Below, in pieces: positions 24,556-32,890 of a DNA stretch of 46,810 nt. The position numbers were made by a program, and so were the translations under genes. The stretch's first letter is position 1, and each line of letters opens with the position of its first letter. The stretch comes from CAYMDP01 sp964389375. GTDB lineage: Bacteria > Bdellovibrionota > Bdellovibrionia > Bdellovibrionales > UBA1609. The stretch spans positions 1 to 46,810 of the forward strand of contig CAYMDP010000023.1 of NCBI GenBank assembly GCA_964389375.1. The letters run 5' to 3'. The notes under the pieces are model-generated. The model saw only the letters and a list, made by a program, of their open reading frames with translations. It had not been told where the DNA came from and did no database searches.

Positions 24556-24640
24556 CGGTTCCCTTTTTCCGTCAAAGCGCATCAAAAAATGATTTAAGCA
24601 TTTTTTGATGCGCTTTGACGGAAAAAGGGAACTGTTACCC
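24550..24640. repeat. Long hairpin, palindrome family B copy 1
   Basis: Two 42-nt arms (24550-24591 and 24599-24640) pair with a single G-T mismatch around a 7-nt loop. Both tips read GGGTAAC outward-in, and the TAA of each tip is the stop codon of a flanking convergent gene (pepP on plus, the HAD gene on minus). The outer 20 bp resemble copy 2 at 25439-25522, whereas the inner stem differs but stays self-complementary. It could terminate both transcripts, but it lacks a classical U-tract. Confidence 0.85.
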
Positions 24641-25405
24641 TCTGGAAAACAAGTACCAATTTTTTTTCTGTGCAAGTTCGGCCATGGTCTTTTCGGTGGT
24701 AAGGTTTTCATTCGTGGGATCGCAGGCGTTGACGACAAGTCGCAAATGACTTGAAAACTCTAAAAGTGGTTTATCCCCTTCGGTATTTCCAGATACAAAA
24801 AACGGAGCTTTGCTTCCGGTGGCATGAAGAAAACCTTCAACTTTGCCCTCGCGGTATGTGATGGGTCCGTCCTGATCCGCAGTCACAAATCCATTGATCA
24901 CTTTACTTCGAATACCAATGACGTCCTCAGCACGAAGCCCTAAAAGATGCGCAGCGGGCTCCACCGCCCAAGCAATACTGGCGGTAACAACAGAGACTTT
25001 GACCCTGCGTTGAAGCAAGTGAGCAATAATTTCTTTTTGTTCTTTAAAAATAGGGAGCGGCTGATTGGACTCAACACAAGCCTTGGCCCAGGCACGGACC
25101 TGTTCGATTTTTTGCCCTTGATTTATCTGAGCCAACCAAAGATAGGCCCTAGGGGCAGAGATCGCTTTCATGTCGTGGTAGTGCTTCCAGGGATCTTTTG
25201 GCAATTCAACTAAACGATTTTGAATTTGATATTCGAAGAAAGCCTCTCCAAGATCCGCATTCCAAAGCGTCCCATCGGCATCAAAGGCCGCCTTGGGTTC
25301 GGCTCCTGAATCAAGGGCCCGATCAATTTCGTCGATCAAGCTTTTAAGCGGAAGATTTTCAGATCCAGCTTCACCAGCACGTTTTAACTTTAAAGATAGG
25401 TTCAT
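24635..25405 (-). CDS. HAD-superfamily phosphatase, PSP/IB-like
   Basis: The catalytic motif I is FDADGTLWNADLGE (nucleophile and acid/base Asp, about residues 42-55). Motif II is SVVTAS with the Thr/Ser, and the C-terminal motif III/IV region reads GSKAPFFVSGNTEGD, with an Asn-Thr where an Asp pair is usual. An alpha-helical cap lies after motif I, as in phosphoserine phosphatase-like subclass I enzymes. Substrate unknown. The gene stands alone on the minus strand between two hairpins of the same family, one at its stop codon and one 33 bp upstream of its start. Confidence 0.75.
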   Translation of the reverse strand: MNLSLKLKRAGEAGSENLPLKSLIDEIDRALDSGAEPKAAFDADGTLWNADLGEAFFEYQIQNRLVELPKDPWKHYHDMKAISAPRAYLWLAQINQGQKIEQVRAWAKACVESNQPLPIFKEQKEIIAHLLQRRVKVSVVTASIAWAVEPAAHLLGLRAEDVIGIRSKVINGFVTADQDGPITYREGKVEGFLHATGSKAPFFVSGNTEGDKPLLEFSSHLRLVVNACDPTNENLTTEKTMAELAQKKNWYLFSRG

Positions 25406-25438
25406 AATTTCTGAATTTTAAATCAAAGATGTGCAGGC

Positions 25439-25522
25439 GGTAACAGTTTCCTTTTCCCGTCTCGACGCATCAGAGATCCCTCCTTCTCTGATGCGTCGAG
25501 ACGGGAAAAGGAAACTGTTACC
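25439..25522. repeat. Long perfect hairpin, palindrome family B copy 2
   Basis: The arms 25439-25476 and 25485-25522 are perfectly complementary over 38 bp around the 8-nt loop TCCCTCCT. The outer end GGTAACAGTTTCC matches copy 1 (GGTAACGGTTCCC), as do the following pyrimidine tract, CCGTC and an internal GCATCA. The rest of the stem differs with compensating changes. It lies between the divergent starts of the HAD gene and the GNAT-like gene, so transcription of either could include it only if promoters lie beyond it. Confidence 0.88.
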
Positions 25523-25573
25523 ACATGGATGGGAGCTAGCCTTCTAAGCAGAGCCTTGGTATGACTGGCCTCT

Positions 25574-26032
25574 ATGGCAGCAGTCGAAATTAAGATCTTA
25601 CTCCCAGAGCATAAAGAGGAGCTTCTTGCGCTTGAAAAAACGCGCCTCGAGCAGGCCCCCGGAGAGCCCTTCGAAAAAGAAATGTTAAGCTGGCATGCAA
25701 ACTGGCGTCCTGAATCCTTGGACCACTATTTACCTCAGGGGTGGAGTTTCGGCCTTTGGGAAAACAATCAACTCTGCGCCTATGTTTTAGCTCAGCCCCT
25801 TCTTTTTTTTAATGGCTTCACTCAAAGTGTTTGGGTCGAGCACATTACTGCCGATCAAAGCAAATCTGAACATGTTGATCAGCTGACCGAAGTTCTTTAT
25901 AAGTGGTGTAGAGATAAGCATATTCAAAAGCTAGTTGTTCGAAACGGAATGTTTTTCGAGGAAAGTCTTAAAAAAATTAAGGCCTCCCCACTAGATCTAG
26001 GACTTCTTGAAATTAAAACCAGTAAACTTTAA
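25574..26032 (+). CDS. Possible GNAT-fold acetyltransferase
   Basis: 152 aa without signal peptide. The arrangement of predicted strands and helices (WSFGLWENNQLCAYVLAQPL, then SVWVEHITAD, then a helix DQLTEVLYKWCRDKHIQKL and a final strand) resembles the GNAT fold. However, the acetyl-CoA pyrophosphate loop (Q/RxxGxG/A) is not evident; the position reads DQSKSEHVDQ. It may be a degenerate or very divergent member. No ribosome site is visible before ATG 25574. It lies 16 bp upstream of glpD and probably shares its transcript. Confidence 0.4.
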   Translation: MAAVEIKILLPEHKEELLALEKTRLEQAPGEPFEKEMLSWHANWRPESLDHYLPQGWSFGLWENNQLCAYVLAQPLLFFNGFTQSVWVEHITADQSKSEHVDQLTEVLYKWCRDKHIQKLVVRNGMFFEESLKKIKASPLDLGLLEIKTSKL

Positions 26033-26048
26033 AGCGAGTCTTTAAATC

Positions 26049-27710
26049 ATGCTATCGGCTCAATCGCGATCAGAGAATATCCAAAAAATGTCCGAAAAGG
26101 TCTTCGATCTTGTGATCGTAGGTGGAGGAATTAACGGAGCCGGAATTGCTCGAGACGCGGCTTCTCGCGGAATGTCCGTAGCCCTTGTCGAAGCCAAAGA
26201 TTTTTCTTCGGGAGCCAGTTCCAGATCCAGCAAGTTGATTCATGGTGGAATTCGTTATCTAGAAAATTTCGAATTCCATTTAGTTTTTGAGGCACTGTCA
26301 GAAAGAAAAATTCTTTTTGAGATTGCGCCACACTTAGTTCATCCATTGCGGTTTGTTTTACCCCTTTATAAGCGAGGCCGAGTCGGCATGTTTAAGATGG
26401 GTCTTGGGATGTGGCTTTACGACGCACTTTCCTTGTTTCAGGCCCCAGAGATGCACCTTCGCATGAACAAGGCTGAAACCTTAAAGCGTCTTCCAGTTTT
26501 ACAGCCCCAAGAGCTTCTAGGATCTTATGCCTACTACGACGCTTACATGGATGACGATAGACTTGTCCTTGAGACCTTAAGGTCTGCGGATTCACTGGGG
26601 GCTTTGTGTGCAAACTACGCCTCGGTCTTTTCTGCTGAGATAGAAAATGGAAAGATCAAATCCCTAAGTTGTGTGGATCAAATCGACAACAAAAACTTCA
26701 CGATTCGTGGAAAACATTTTGTTGGTTCGGTGGGACCCTGGACGGATATTCTGGGTAAAGATATTTTTAACTCTTGGCAGACTCGTCTTCGTCCCTCAAA
26801 AGGCATTCACCTGACATTTTTAAAAGATCGCCTGCCCTTAAGCGACGCGGTGGTGATGGGCGCAGAAGATCGAATCGTCTTTGGAATTCCCAGACACGAG
26901 ATGGTGATCATCGGAACTACAGACACGGATTATTCAGGGGACCCAGGATTTGTTCGCTCTACTAAAGAAGACGTGGACTATCTGCTGTCCGTCGCAAACA
27001 AATATTTTCCCGGAGCAAATCTAAAGCATGAAGACATCATTGCGACCTATGCTGGCGTTCGCCCACTCGTGCATGATGGATCCGCGACAGAATCGGGCAC
27101 CAGCAGAGAGCATGTGATTTGGACTGATCCTAGAGGAATGACTTTTGTTGCTGGTGGAAAATATACGACCTATCGACGAATGGCAGAGCAAACGGTTCTA
27201 GAGGCCTTGGCTCACTTTTCGACGGAAGATCAAATGCGTTTTCGAAACTCAAATACAAAGATCCCTTTAAATCCCTTGGTCACCGAAGATTCTTTTAATA
27301 AAGCCTTGGGGCGTTTAGCAGACCCTAAGGTTCGGCCAAGTCTTGATCGAGCAGCTTATTCAAAATTAGTTCAGCGTCATGGACCAGAGGCCGAATTGAT
27401 TTTAGAGCGAGCTGAAAAAGAATTTGGATTCTTGCCCGAAACCGAAGAGCAGCTCTGGCAAGCCGAAGCTCTTCATTCTATCGAGACCAGCATGTGCCTT
27501 CATCTTGATGATTTTGTGCTAAGGCGTAGCCCCTTATTTTTATCGCGCACCGACCATGGTCGAGCTTTTTTAATGTCTTTAATGCAAGTCTTCCGGCAGA
27601 AAAGACAATGGAGCGACGCGCAATCGCGAGCGGAACTTGTTCGTTTACAGTCTCATCTTCAGACCGAATTGGCCTGGGGCGAGCAGTCGAAGTTTTCGTT
27701 TAGCCCCTAA
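26049..27710 (+). CDS. glpD: FAD-dependent glycerol-3-phosphate dehydrogenase
   Basis: It oxidises sn-glycerol-3-phosphate to dihydroxyacetone phosphate at the membrane, passing electrons to quinone. The FAD Rossmann motif VIVGGGINGAGIARDAASRG begins near residue 21. The family signature SSRSSKLIHGGIRYLE follows, and GIIGTTDTDY-type sequence (VIIGTTDTDYSGDP) and FVAGGKYTTYRRMAEQ lie further on. Length 553 aa fits. The start may be 26049 or 26088 (MSEKVFDLVIVG); neither has a strong ribosome site. No glpK or glpF is nearby, so the substrate probably comes from phospholipid turnover. The 3' end overlaps the convergent SCP2-like gene by 11 bp. Confidence 0.93.
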   Translation: MLSAQSRSENIQKMSEKVFDLVIVGGGINGAGIARDAASRGMSVALVEAKDFSSGASSRSSKLIHGGIRYLENFEFHLVFEALSERKILFEIAPHLVHPLRFVLPLYKRGRVGMFKMGLGMWLYDALSLFQAPEMHLRMNKAETLKRLPVLQPQELLGSYAYYDAYMDDDRLVLETLRSADSLGALCANYASVFSAEIENGKIKSLSCVDQIDNKNFTIRGKHFVGSVGPWTDILGKDIFNSWQTRLRPSKGIHLTFLKDRLPLSDAVVMGAEDRIVFGIPRHEMVIIGTTDTDYSGDPGFVRSTKEDVDYLLSVANKYFPGANLKHEDIIATYAGVRPLVHDGSATESGTSREHVIWTDPRGMTFVAGGKYTTYRRMAEQTVLEALAHFSTEDQMRFRNSNTKIPLNPLVTEDSFNKALGRLADPKVRPSLDRAAYSKLVQRHGPEAELILERAEKEFGFLPETEEQLWQAEALHSIETSMCLHLDDFVLRRSPLFLSRTDHGRAFLMSLMQVFRQKRQWSDAQSRAELVRLQSHLQTELAWGEQSKFSFSP

Positions 27711-28155
27711 GTGAGCGCATCATCGAGATGACTTTGGTTAGACTTCTAATGCCGTGAGTCGCTAAAAATTGAGCAAAGTCAGGACCAGCAGCTTTGATAA
27801 TGTTTAAATAACCACCACTTAAAACCGCCAAAAACGAGCCCGGAATCTTTACCCGTACGGATCCTTCAAGAATTTTCCGAACCACGGCCACGCCAAACTC
27901 GGCCATATCCTCTCCGGATTGCTCTAATAGAAAAGCTATTGCATCTGAGCTTAAATGAAACTCCACATCCGCGGCCGGTGCGGGGCGATGTTCGAGGCGA
28001 CTTTGCCCCTCTGAAAAGTTCAAACTCATTTCTTCTCTCTCGTCGAGGAAGACACGGATTTCGCAGCCGGGCTTCAGCTCCCGAAGGGCTTGAGAGAAAA
28101 TGGGCTTAGTTTCGACAAAGGTCTGAAGCTTTGGAATGATTTCATCGTAACTCAC
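27700..28155 (-). CDS. SCP2 sterol-carrier-like lipid-binding protein
   Basis: 151 aa, cytoplasmic. The pattern of a polar strand (GCEIRVFLDE), ADVEFHLSSDAIAFLLE and a helical stretch ending KILEGSVRVKIPGS resembles SCP2 domains, which bind lipids or fatty acyl chains. The C-terminal 40 residues are an extra helical tail. The start is GTG at 28155, supported by AAGGGAT at a spacing of about 8. It is divergent from mreB and convergent with glpD (11-bp overlap). The fold assignment is by visual pattern only. Confidence 0.55.
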   Translation of the reverse strand: MSYDEIIPKLQTFVETKPIFSQALRELKPGCEIRVFLDEREEMSLNFSEGQSRLEHRPAPAADVEFHLSSDAIAFLLEQSGEDMAEFGVAVVRKILEGSVRVKIPGSFLAVLSGGYLNIIKAAGPDFAQFLATHGIRSLTKVISMMRSLRG

Positions 28156-28245
28156 TGGGTAAATCCCTTTCGCTAGAGTCTTAAACGGATCGTTTAGGAG
28201 TACAGTTTTTTCAAAGACTTGTCACTTTTATCAGAATGCAAATGA

Positions 28246-28274
28246 TTGACTCCCAAATTGAAATAGACCTAAAT
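28246..28274 (+). promoter_or_regulatory. Sigma-70-type promoter of mreB
   Basis: TTGACT (28246-28251) is followed after 17 nt by CTAAAT (28269-28274), about 40 nt before the mreB start. The -35 is strong and the -10 weak. It would head the mreB-sigma-anti-sigma-kinase run. Confidence 0.45.
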
Positions 28275-28312
28275 TTATATAAAACCTTTTTCCTCAAAAT
28301 AAGGCCAAAATC

Positions 28313-29434
28313 ATGAGTGACCCCGAGCTAAGGATGGATATGAGTCAACAGCAAGCTCCCAGAAAGACCGAAGTCAAAAAGGGCCTTAAGACTGGCTTCT
28401 TTGATAAAATGACCGATTACTTCTCAAACGACATTGCGATCGATTTGGGAACTGCAAACACTCTGGTGTACGCGAAGGGACGTGGGATTATTCTTGATGA
28501 ACCTTCGGTCGTAGCCGTACAAAAAAATTATCGTGGCGTGCAAAATAGAGTTTTGGCGGTGGGTAAAGAAGCCAAAGACATGTTGGGACGAACTCCGGGA
28601 AGTATCGTTGCGATTCGACCGATTAAAGATGGAGTTATCGCAGATTTCGAAGTCACTCAGTCGATGTTGAAATACTTTATTTCAAAATCTACGGGCCATA
28701 AAAAAAGTTTTATTCGTCCGCGAATTATTATTGCGGTTCCTTATGGAATTACTCAGGTCGAAAAACGCGCAGTTAAAGAAAGTGCACACTCGGCCGGCGC
28801 ACGAGAAGTTTATCTAATCGAAGAGCCTATGGCCGCGGCAATTGGAGCCGGGCTTCCCATTACAGATCCAACCGGAAACATGGTTGTAGATATGGGCGGT
28901 GGAACGACCGGGGTCGCAGTTATTTCATTGGGTGGAATTGTTTACTGTAAATCTATTAAAGTCGCGGGCGATAAATTTGACGAAGCGATTGTAAACTATG
29001 TTCGACGTCAGTTTAACTTGCTTATCGGTGAGCGAACTGCAGAAAATATCAAAATCCAAATTGGAAATGCTTATCCTTTCGACGAAGAGCGTGCTCTTGA
29101 GGTTAAGGGTCGCGATCTTGTGGCCGGTGCTCCGAAGACGATTGAAATCACAAGCTCACAAGTTAACGATGCATTGATGGATCCATTAACCGAAGTCGTA
29201 GATGCAGTCAGAACAGCCTTAGAGAAAACTCCTCCGGAATTGGCCTCTGACATTGTTGACAACGGAATTGTATTAACGGGTGGCGGAGCTTTGTTGGCGA
29301 ACTTAGATGTTTTGTTAAGAGAACGTACTGGTCTTCCAGTTTCAATTGCCGAAGACCCTTTGTCTTGCGTGGTATTGGGCTCAGGAAAAGTTTTAGAAGA
29401 GCTCGATTTATTACGTCAACTGACTGTGGATTAG
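28313..29434 (+). CDS. mreB: MreB, rod-shape actin homologue, with N-terminal extension
   Basis: The bacterial actin that forms membrane-associated filaments and guides lateral wall synthesis. Nucleotide-binding motifs are visible: IDLGTANTLVYAKGRG (phosphate 1), VDMGGGTTGVAVISLGG (phosphate 2) and LTGGGALLANLD (adenosine). The 373-aa product has about 30 more N-terminal residues than usual before SNDIAIDLGT; the extension is polar and basic (APRKTEVKKG). The start at 28313 is preceded by AAGG; an internal GTG or ATG start would remove part of the tail. mreC and mreD do not follow; instead a sigma-like gene begins 3 bp after the stop. Confidence 0.96.
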   Translation: MSDPELRMDMSQQQAPRKTEVKKGLKTGFFDKMTDYFSNDIAIDLGTANTLVYAKGRGIILDEPSVVAVQKNYRGVQNRVLAVGKEAKDMLGRTPGSIVAIRPIKDGVIADFEVTQSMLKYFISKSTGHKKSFIRPRIIIAVPYGITQVEKRAVKESAHSAGAREVYLIEEPMAAAIGAGLPITDPTGNMVVDMGGGTTGVAVISLGGIVYCKSIKVAGDKFDEAIVNYVRRQFNLLIGERTAENIKIQIGNAYPFDEERALEVKGRDLVAGAPKTIEITSSQVNDALMDPLTEVVDAVRTALEKTPPELASDIVDNGIVLTGGGALLANLDVLLRERTGLPVSIAEDPLSCVVLGSGKVLEELDLLRQLTVD

Positions 29435-29437
29435 TTC

Positions 29438-29902
29438 GTGATCTCTGAAGCTCAGGCGCGCGCTGTGGCTTTATTTTATCATTACTTTCTGGTGGACGAG
29501 GCTCTTGCAGAAGAGCTTTCGATAAACTCGGTCTACCAATTAAAAAAACAGTTTGAGGACAAAGAGCCATCTTCTGAGGACTTTTCTATCGCTTTAGTTC
29601 GTTTAACTTATAAAAACATGAATCACTTACAGTTAAAGAAAAAGCCACGAATTCCTGCTTCTGGAAATCGCGGTCATTGGCAACTTCCCCCTGGGATTTC
29701 GCTGTCGTCGTGGAAAGCGTTCAAGAAAGAAGGCGGCGCAGAGGAACTAGCCACTCTTGTGTGGTCTAAGATTCTCACAATTCCAGACGATTGCATCGCA
29801 AAGGGTTTAGGAGTGAGTGCCGGAACCGTGCGCCACCGACTTGGGCGTGGCCTTCGTCAACTCGGCTCGCATCTTTCTTCGTCGCCGGCGATGGGAGTGT
29901 AA
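29438..29902 (+). CDS. Divergent ECF sigma-factor-like protein
   Basis: 154 aa, GTG start 3 bp after mreB. The C-terminal 45 residues look like sigma region 4: VWSKILTIPDDCIAKGLGVSAGTVRHRLGRGLRQL (positions about 108-143), with the helix-turn-helix spacing of ECF factors. The N-terminal part (ALFYHYFLVDEALAEELSIN) could be a reduced region 2, but its core-binding and -10 residues cannot be confirmed. The next gene, with no gap, encodes a single-pass membrane protein of anti-sigma layout, which supports the reading. Known families show such pairs as envelope-stress switches; the function here is inference. Confidence 0.5.
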   Translation: MISEAQARAVALFYHYFLVDEALAEELSINSVYQLKKQFEDKEPSSEDFSIALVRLTYKNMNHLQLKKKPRIPASGNRGHWQLPPGISLSSWKAFKKEGGAEELATLVWSKILTIPDDCIAKGLGVSAGTVRHRLGRGLRQLGSHLSSSPAMGV

Positions 29903-30877
29903 TTGGAATTCGAAAGAATATACAAACCGAAGCCCAGAAAACTGAGCCGCTTTATGTGCCAAGAGCTTTTGTTCGAGTTTGCAACAAATCGTTTGGATAA
30001 AGCGCGGGCTGATGCGGTGGCTGAGTTTTTAAAAACAGATAAAGGTCTTCAGCTTGAACTTGAATCAATCAAAGAGAGTATTCAGTACTGCCAAAAACTT
30101 TCTCATACACAGGTTTCACCAGAATTTTTAAAAAGCCTTGTCGAAGCACAACCGAAATGGAAAATTTTGGCCGAAAAACTAGCTTGGAAAAATTGGCCCG
30201 AATTTTTGCGTTGGACAACAGAGGCTATGGCCATTTCTGTCCTTGTCGCGGTTCTTGCCGTGAATATTCCTTGGAGTCAGTTGTTTTCTTGGGCTCCTGA
30301 GCGACATAAAGAAGTGGTTTTGGCAGAAGTCGAGCCACTGCAGTCCGCAGAAAAGGCCGAAGAAGTCGCACCCATTGCGGCTTCGACTGAAGGAGAAACT
30401 GGATTTCAAGAGATCGGCCCGATTCATGGCCCTCCAGCGCCGACACCTGAGCAATTAGCTTCAGCAGTAGAGTCCGCACAACAAGTTGTTGCGACTGAAG
30501 CTGAAGCTGAACCTAAACCTAAAGAAAATGTGGAAGCCGAGCCAGCCCCCAGTCCTCAGCCAGTGGCAAAGGGTCCAAAGGGTGCAATTTACCGTGCCTT
30601 CATGTCCGTGTCCGAAGTTGACGCCACTTCGAAGCAAATCCTAGATCAACTTCTTGCGCTTGGGGCCCAGAAGGCCGGGGAAGTTGAGTTGGGATGGAAG
30701 CGTCCCACGGGAAGTTATTTCCACTTTTCGATCCCTGAAGAGAACTACCAAACTATGGTCGATCAATTACGGACCCTTAGTCCAGTCCGGATCTCGCGCG
30801 AAGCACACTGGCGGGTGATGCCAGAAGGCACGATTCGGATTATCCTATGGGTTGAAGACAACACGCTGAAGAATTAA
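29903..30877 (+). CDS. Anti-sigma-factor-like single-pass membrane protein
   Basis: 324 aa starting at TTG 29903 directly after the previous stop. The cytoplasmic part (1-105) is helical with an ELLFEFATNRLDKARADAVAE-like segment typical of anti-sigma N-termini, though without a clear HxxxCxxC zinc motif. One transmembrane helix is at about 107-125 (AISVLVAVLAVNIPW). An Ala/Glu/Pro-rich periplasmic linker follows (about 140-225), and then a folded domain (226-324, GAIYRAFMSVSEVDATSKQI) of unknown type. The layout suits a transmembrane regulator of the adjacent sigma-like protein. Confidence 0.5.
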   Translation: MEFERIYKPKPRKLSRFMCQELLFEFATNRLDKARADAVAEFLKTDKGLQLELESIKESIQYCQKLSHTQVSPEFLKSLVEAQPKWKILAEKLAWKNWPEFLRWTTEAMAISVLVAVLAVNIPWSQLFSWAPERHKEVVLAEVEPLQSAEKAEEVAPIAASTEGETGFQEIGPIHGPPAPTPEQLASAVESAQQVVATEAEAEPKPKENVEAEPAPSPQPVAKGPKGAIYRAFMSVSEVDATSKQILDQLLALGAQKAGEVELGWKRPTGSYFHFSIPEENYQTMVDQLRTLSPVRISREAHWRVMPEGTIRIILWVEDNTLKN

Positions 30878-30899
30878 AAACTTAGGCTGATTTCAACAC

Positions 30900-32837
30900 A
30901 TGATACAGGCTCAACAAAAACCTCGAAAGTCTCTTCGCACCTTACTGATGCTTTGGTTTTTGTTGTTCTCGGTTGTTCCCGTGGCATTCATCACGGGATT
31001 TTCTTTAAGAAAATATGAAAACGCGATCGATCAAGAGTTAAGCAAACGACTGGATGCCAACGGACGAGAAATCCAAGTCATTCTTGAAGAGTTTGATCGC
31101 AGCCTTGGCGAAGATATTCGAAAGCATTCAACAGATAAAGCTCTGGTTTATTATCTTTCGACAAACAACTTCAATCAAAGCCGGGATCTAGCTCGCCGGT
31201 GGATGCAAAACAGTTTTTTAAGTCGAGTGTGGATTTATGGTCGAGAAGGACGCCTTGAAGTGGCCTTGTACCGATCCGAATCTGGAGAAGTGACTCGGGA
31301 GCAATCTTTTGAATCTTCGAACGTCTACCTTAACGAGGAATTTCTTAAATCAGCTTCAGATAAAGATGAGTGGAGTGCCGTAGATGTTTTAGCAAAAAAA
31401 ACCGAGCTGCGTCCAACCGAGGGCGGCGAAAGAATGGAACTTTCGTTGTATTCAAAAGTTCGAAACTCGTCAGGCCAGATCGTCGGGTTTTTGGAAGAAG
31501 TCATTTTGATTGATCAAATTTTTATGACCAATTTAAAAAATCGCATGAGCCTTGAGGTTTTCTTTTTTACTCAAGCCAAGGATCGGGTTCTTGCCACGAA
31601 CCCAGATTTATCGATCTATAAGTCGGATTTTTTCTTAAGCAAACTCATTGAAGATGAGGGTTTTTTTGATCTAAATATTCGCGAGCAACCTTTTCGTTTT
31701 ATGGTGAAGCCCCTGTCTTGGGGGAGTTCAAATCTTTATTTGGGCGTTGGGGCCTCCAAGGGTGCGGCAAAAGCAATTCTTAAGAACGTCTATTATGCAT
31801 TTCTGATTGTTGTGGGCGGAATCATTTTCGTTTTGGTTATCCTCAGTGTGATTTCATCAAAGATATTATTAAAACCACTTTACGACGTACTTGAAGCCCT
31901 AGGGAGAATGGATTTTGATAAAGAAGTGGTCGAGCTTCCGACAAACAATGACACCGAGCTGGGCCTTTTGACTGAAAGCTTTAACGAGATGTCTAGGCGG
32001 GTGTTTGAGGCCCAAAAAGCCCTCAGAGACAAAATTAAAGAATTAGAGGGAGCGAACAACGAGATCCGGGACACTCAAGCAAGACTTCTGCATTCAGCAA
32101 AAATGGCAAGCCTTGGTCAACTTGTGGCTGGGGTCGCCCATGAACTTAATAACCCCATAGGATTTATTTATAGCAATATGGCTCACCTTAGGGACTATTC
32201 GTCAAAGCTGATTCAGCTTGTGCATACTGCAGAATCCGACCCAAAGGATTTAAAAGATCAGATGAAGGCGTTTGACTTTGACTATATGGTCGAAGATCTG
32301 CCGAAGTTGATTTCGTCTTGCGAAGACGGAGCCCGAAGAACCCGGGATATTGTCTCTGGACTTCGAAACTTCTCTAGACTTGAAGAAGCGCAAACCAAAG
32401 AAGTCGATATTCACGAGGGCATCGAAAACACCTTAAATTTACTCTCAAGCGAGATTAAAAATCGAATTGAAGTTATTAAAGAGTTTGGGAATCTGCCAAT
32501 GATCATGTGCTACCCAAGCCAACTGAACCAAGTTTTTATGAATATTTTGTCCAATGCGGCTCAGGCCATCGAGGGTGAAGGCAAGATTTGGGTAAAGACA
32601 AAAAAGCTCGACAATAAGCGGGTCGAAATCTCGATCCGTGATTCCGGACGAGGAATGGACAAGACCACCTTAGAAAAAATCTTTGATCCCTTTTTTACGA
32701 CCAAATCTTTAGGGCGAGGTACGGGGTTAGGAATGAGTATTTCCTACGGAGTAATTCAAAAACACGGTGGCGAGATTTTGGTCGAATCAGAGCCCGGCAA
32801 GGGAACAGTCTTTCGCATTCTACTGCCCTCAAAATAA
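30900..32837 (+). CDS. Membrane sensor histidine kinase
   Basis: 645 aa. TM1 is at about 14-34 and TM2 at about 298-320, enclosing a Cache-like periplasmic sensor of about 260 residues. A HAMP domain follows (about 320-375), then a coiled-coil linker, the dimerisation/phosphoacceptor helix SLGQLVAGVAHELNNPIGF with His414, and an ATPase domain with N box (MNILSNAAQAIEG), G1 (DSGRGM), F box (DPFFTTK) and G2 (GRGTGLGMS). No response regulator is adjacent. It lies 22 bp after the anti-sigma-like gene, so it probably belongs to the mreB run. The stop lies inside a terminator for the convergent gene. Confidence 0.92.
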   Translation: MIQAQQKPRKSLRTLLMLWFLLFSVVPVAFITGFSLRKYENAIDQELSKRLDANGREIQVILEEFDRSLGEDIRKHSTDKALVYYLSTNNFNQSRDLARRWMQNSFLSRVWIYGREGRLEVALYRSESGEVTREQSFESSNVYLNEEFLKSASDKDEWSAVDVLAKKTELRPTEGGERMELSLYSKVRNSSGQIVGFLEEVILIDQIFMTNLKNRMSLEVFFFTQAKDRVLATNPDLSIYKSDFFLSKLIEDEGFFDLNIREQPFRFMVKPLSWGSSNLYLGVGASKGAAKAILKNVYYAFLIVVGGIIFVLVILSVISSKILLKPLYDVLEALGRMDFDKEVVELPTNNDTELGLLTESFNEMSRRVFEAQKALRDKIKELEGANNEIRDTQARLLHSAKMASLGQLVAGVAHELNNPIGFIYSNMAHLRDYSSKLIQLVHTAESDPKDLKDQMKAFDFDYMVEDLPKLISSCEDGARRTRDIVSGLRNFSRLEEAQTKEVDIHEGIENTLNLLSSEIKNRIEVIKEFGNLPMIMCYPSQLNQVFMNILSNAAQAIEGEGKIWVKTKKLDNKRVEISIRDSGRGMDKTTLEKIFDPFFTTKSLGRGTGLGMSISYGVIQKHGGEILVESEPGKGTVFRILLPSK

Positions 32838-32856
32838 AAACGGCCCCCGAAGAGGC
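32830..32856 (-). terminator. Terminator of the small secreted protein gene
   Basis: On the minus strand GCGGCC TCTTCGGG GGCCGT forms a GC-rich stem (32839-32843 with 32852-32856) followed by TTTTTATTTT. It overlaps the stop codon of the convergent histidine kinase gene. Confidence 0.7.
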
Positions 32857-32890
32857 CGCATTCTGAAAGCAAAAATCTTTCGACTAAAGC

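Noticed and set aside
25524..25573. Sigma-54-like GG-N10-GC site upstream of the GNAT-like gene
   Set aside because: Spacing fits (GGATGGGAGCTAGC), but neither the GGCA nor the TTGC parts match, so it is no better than chance.
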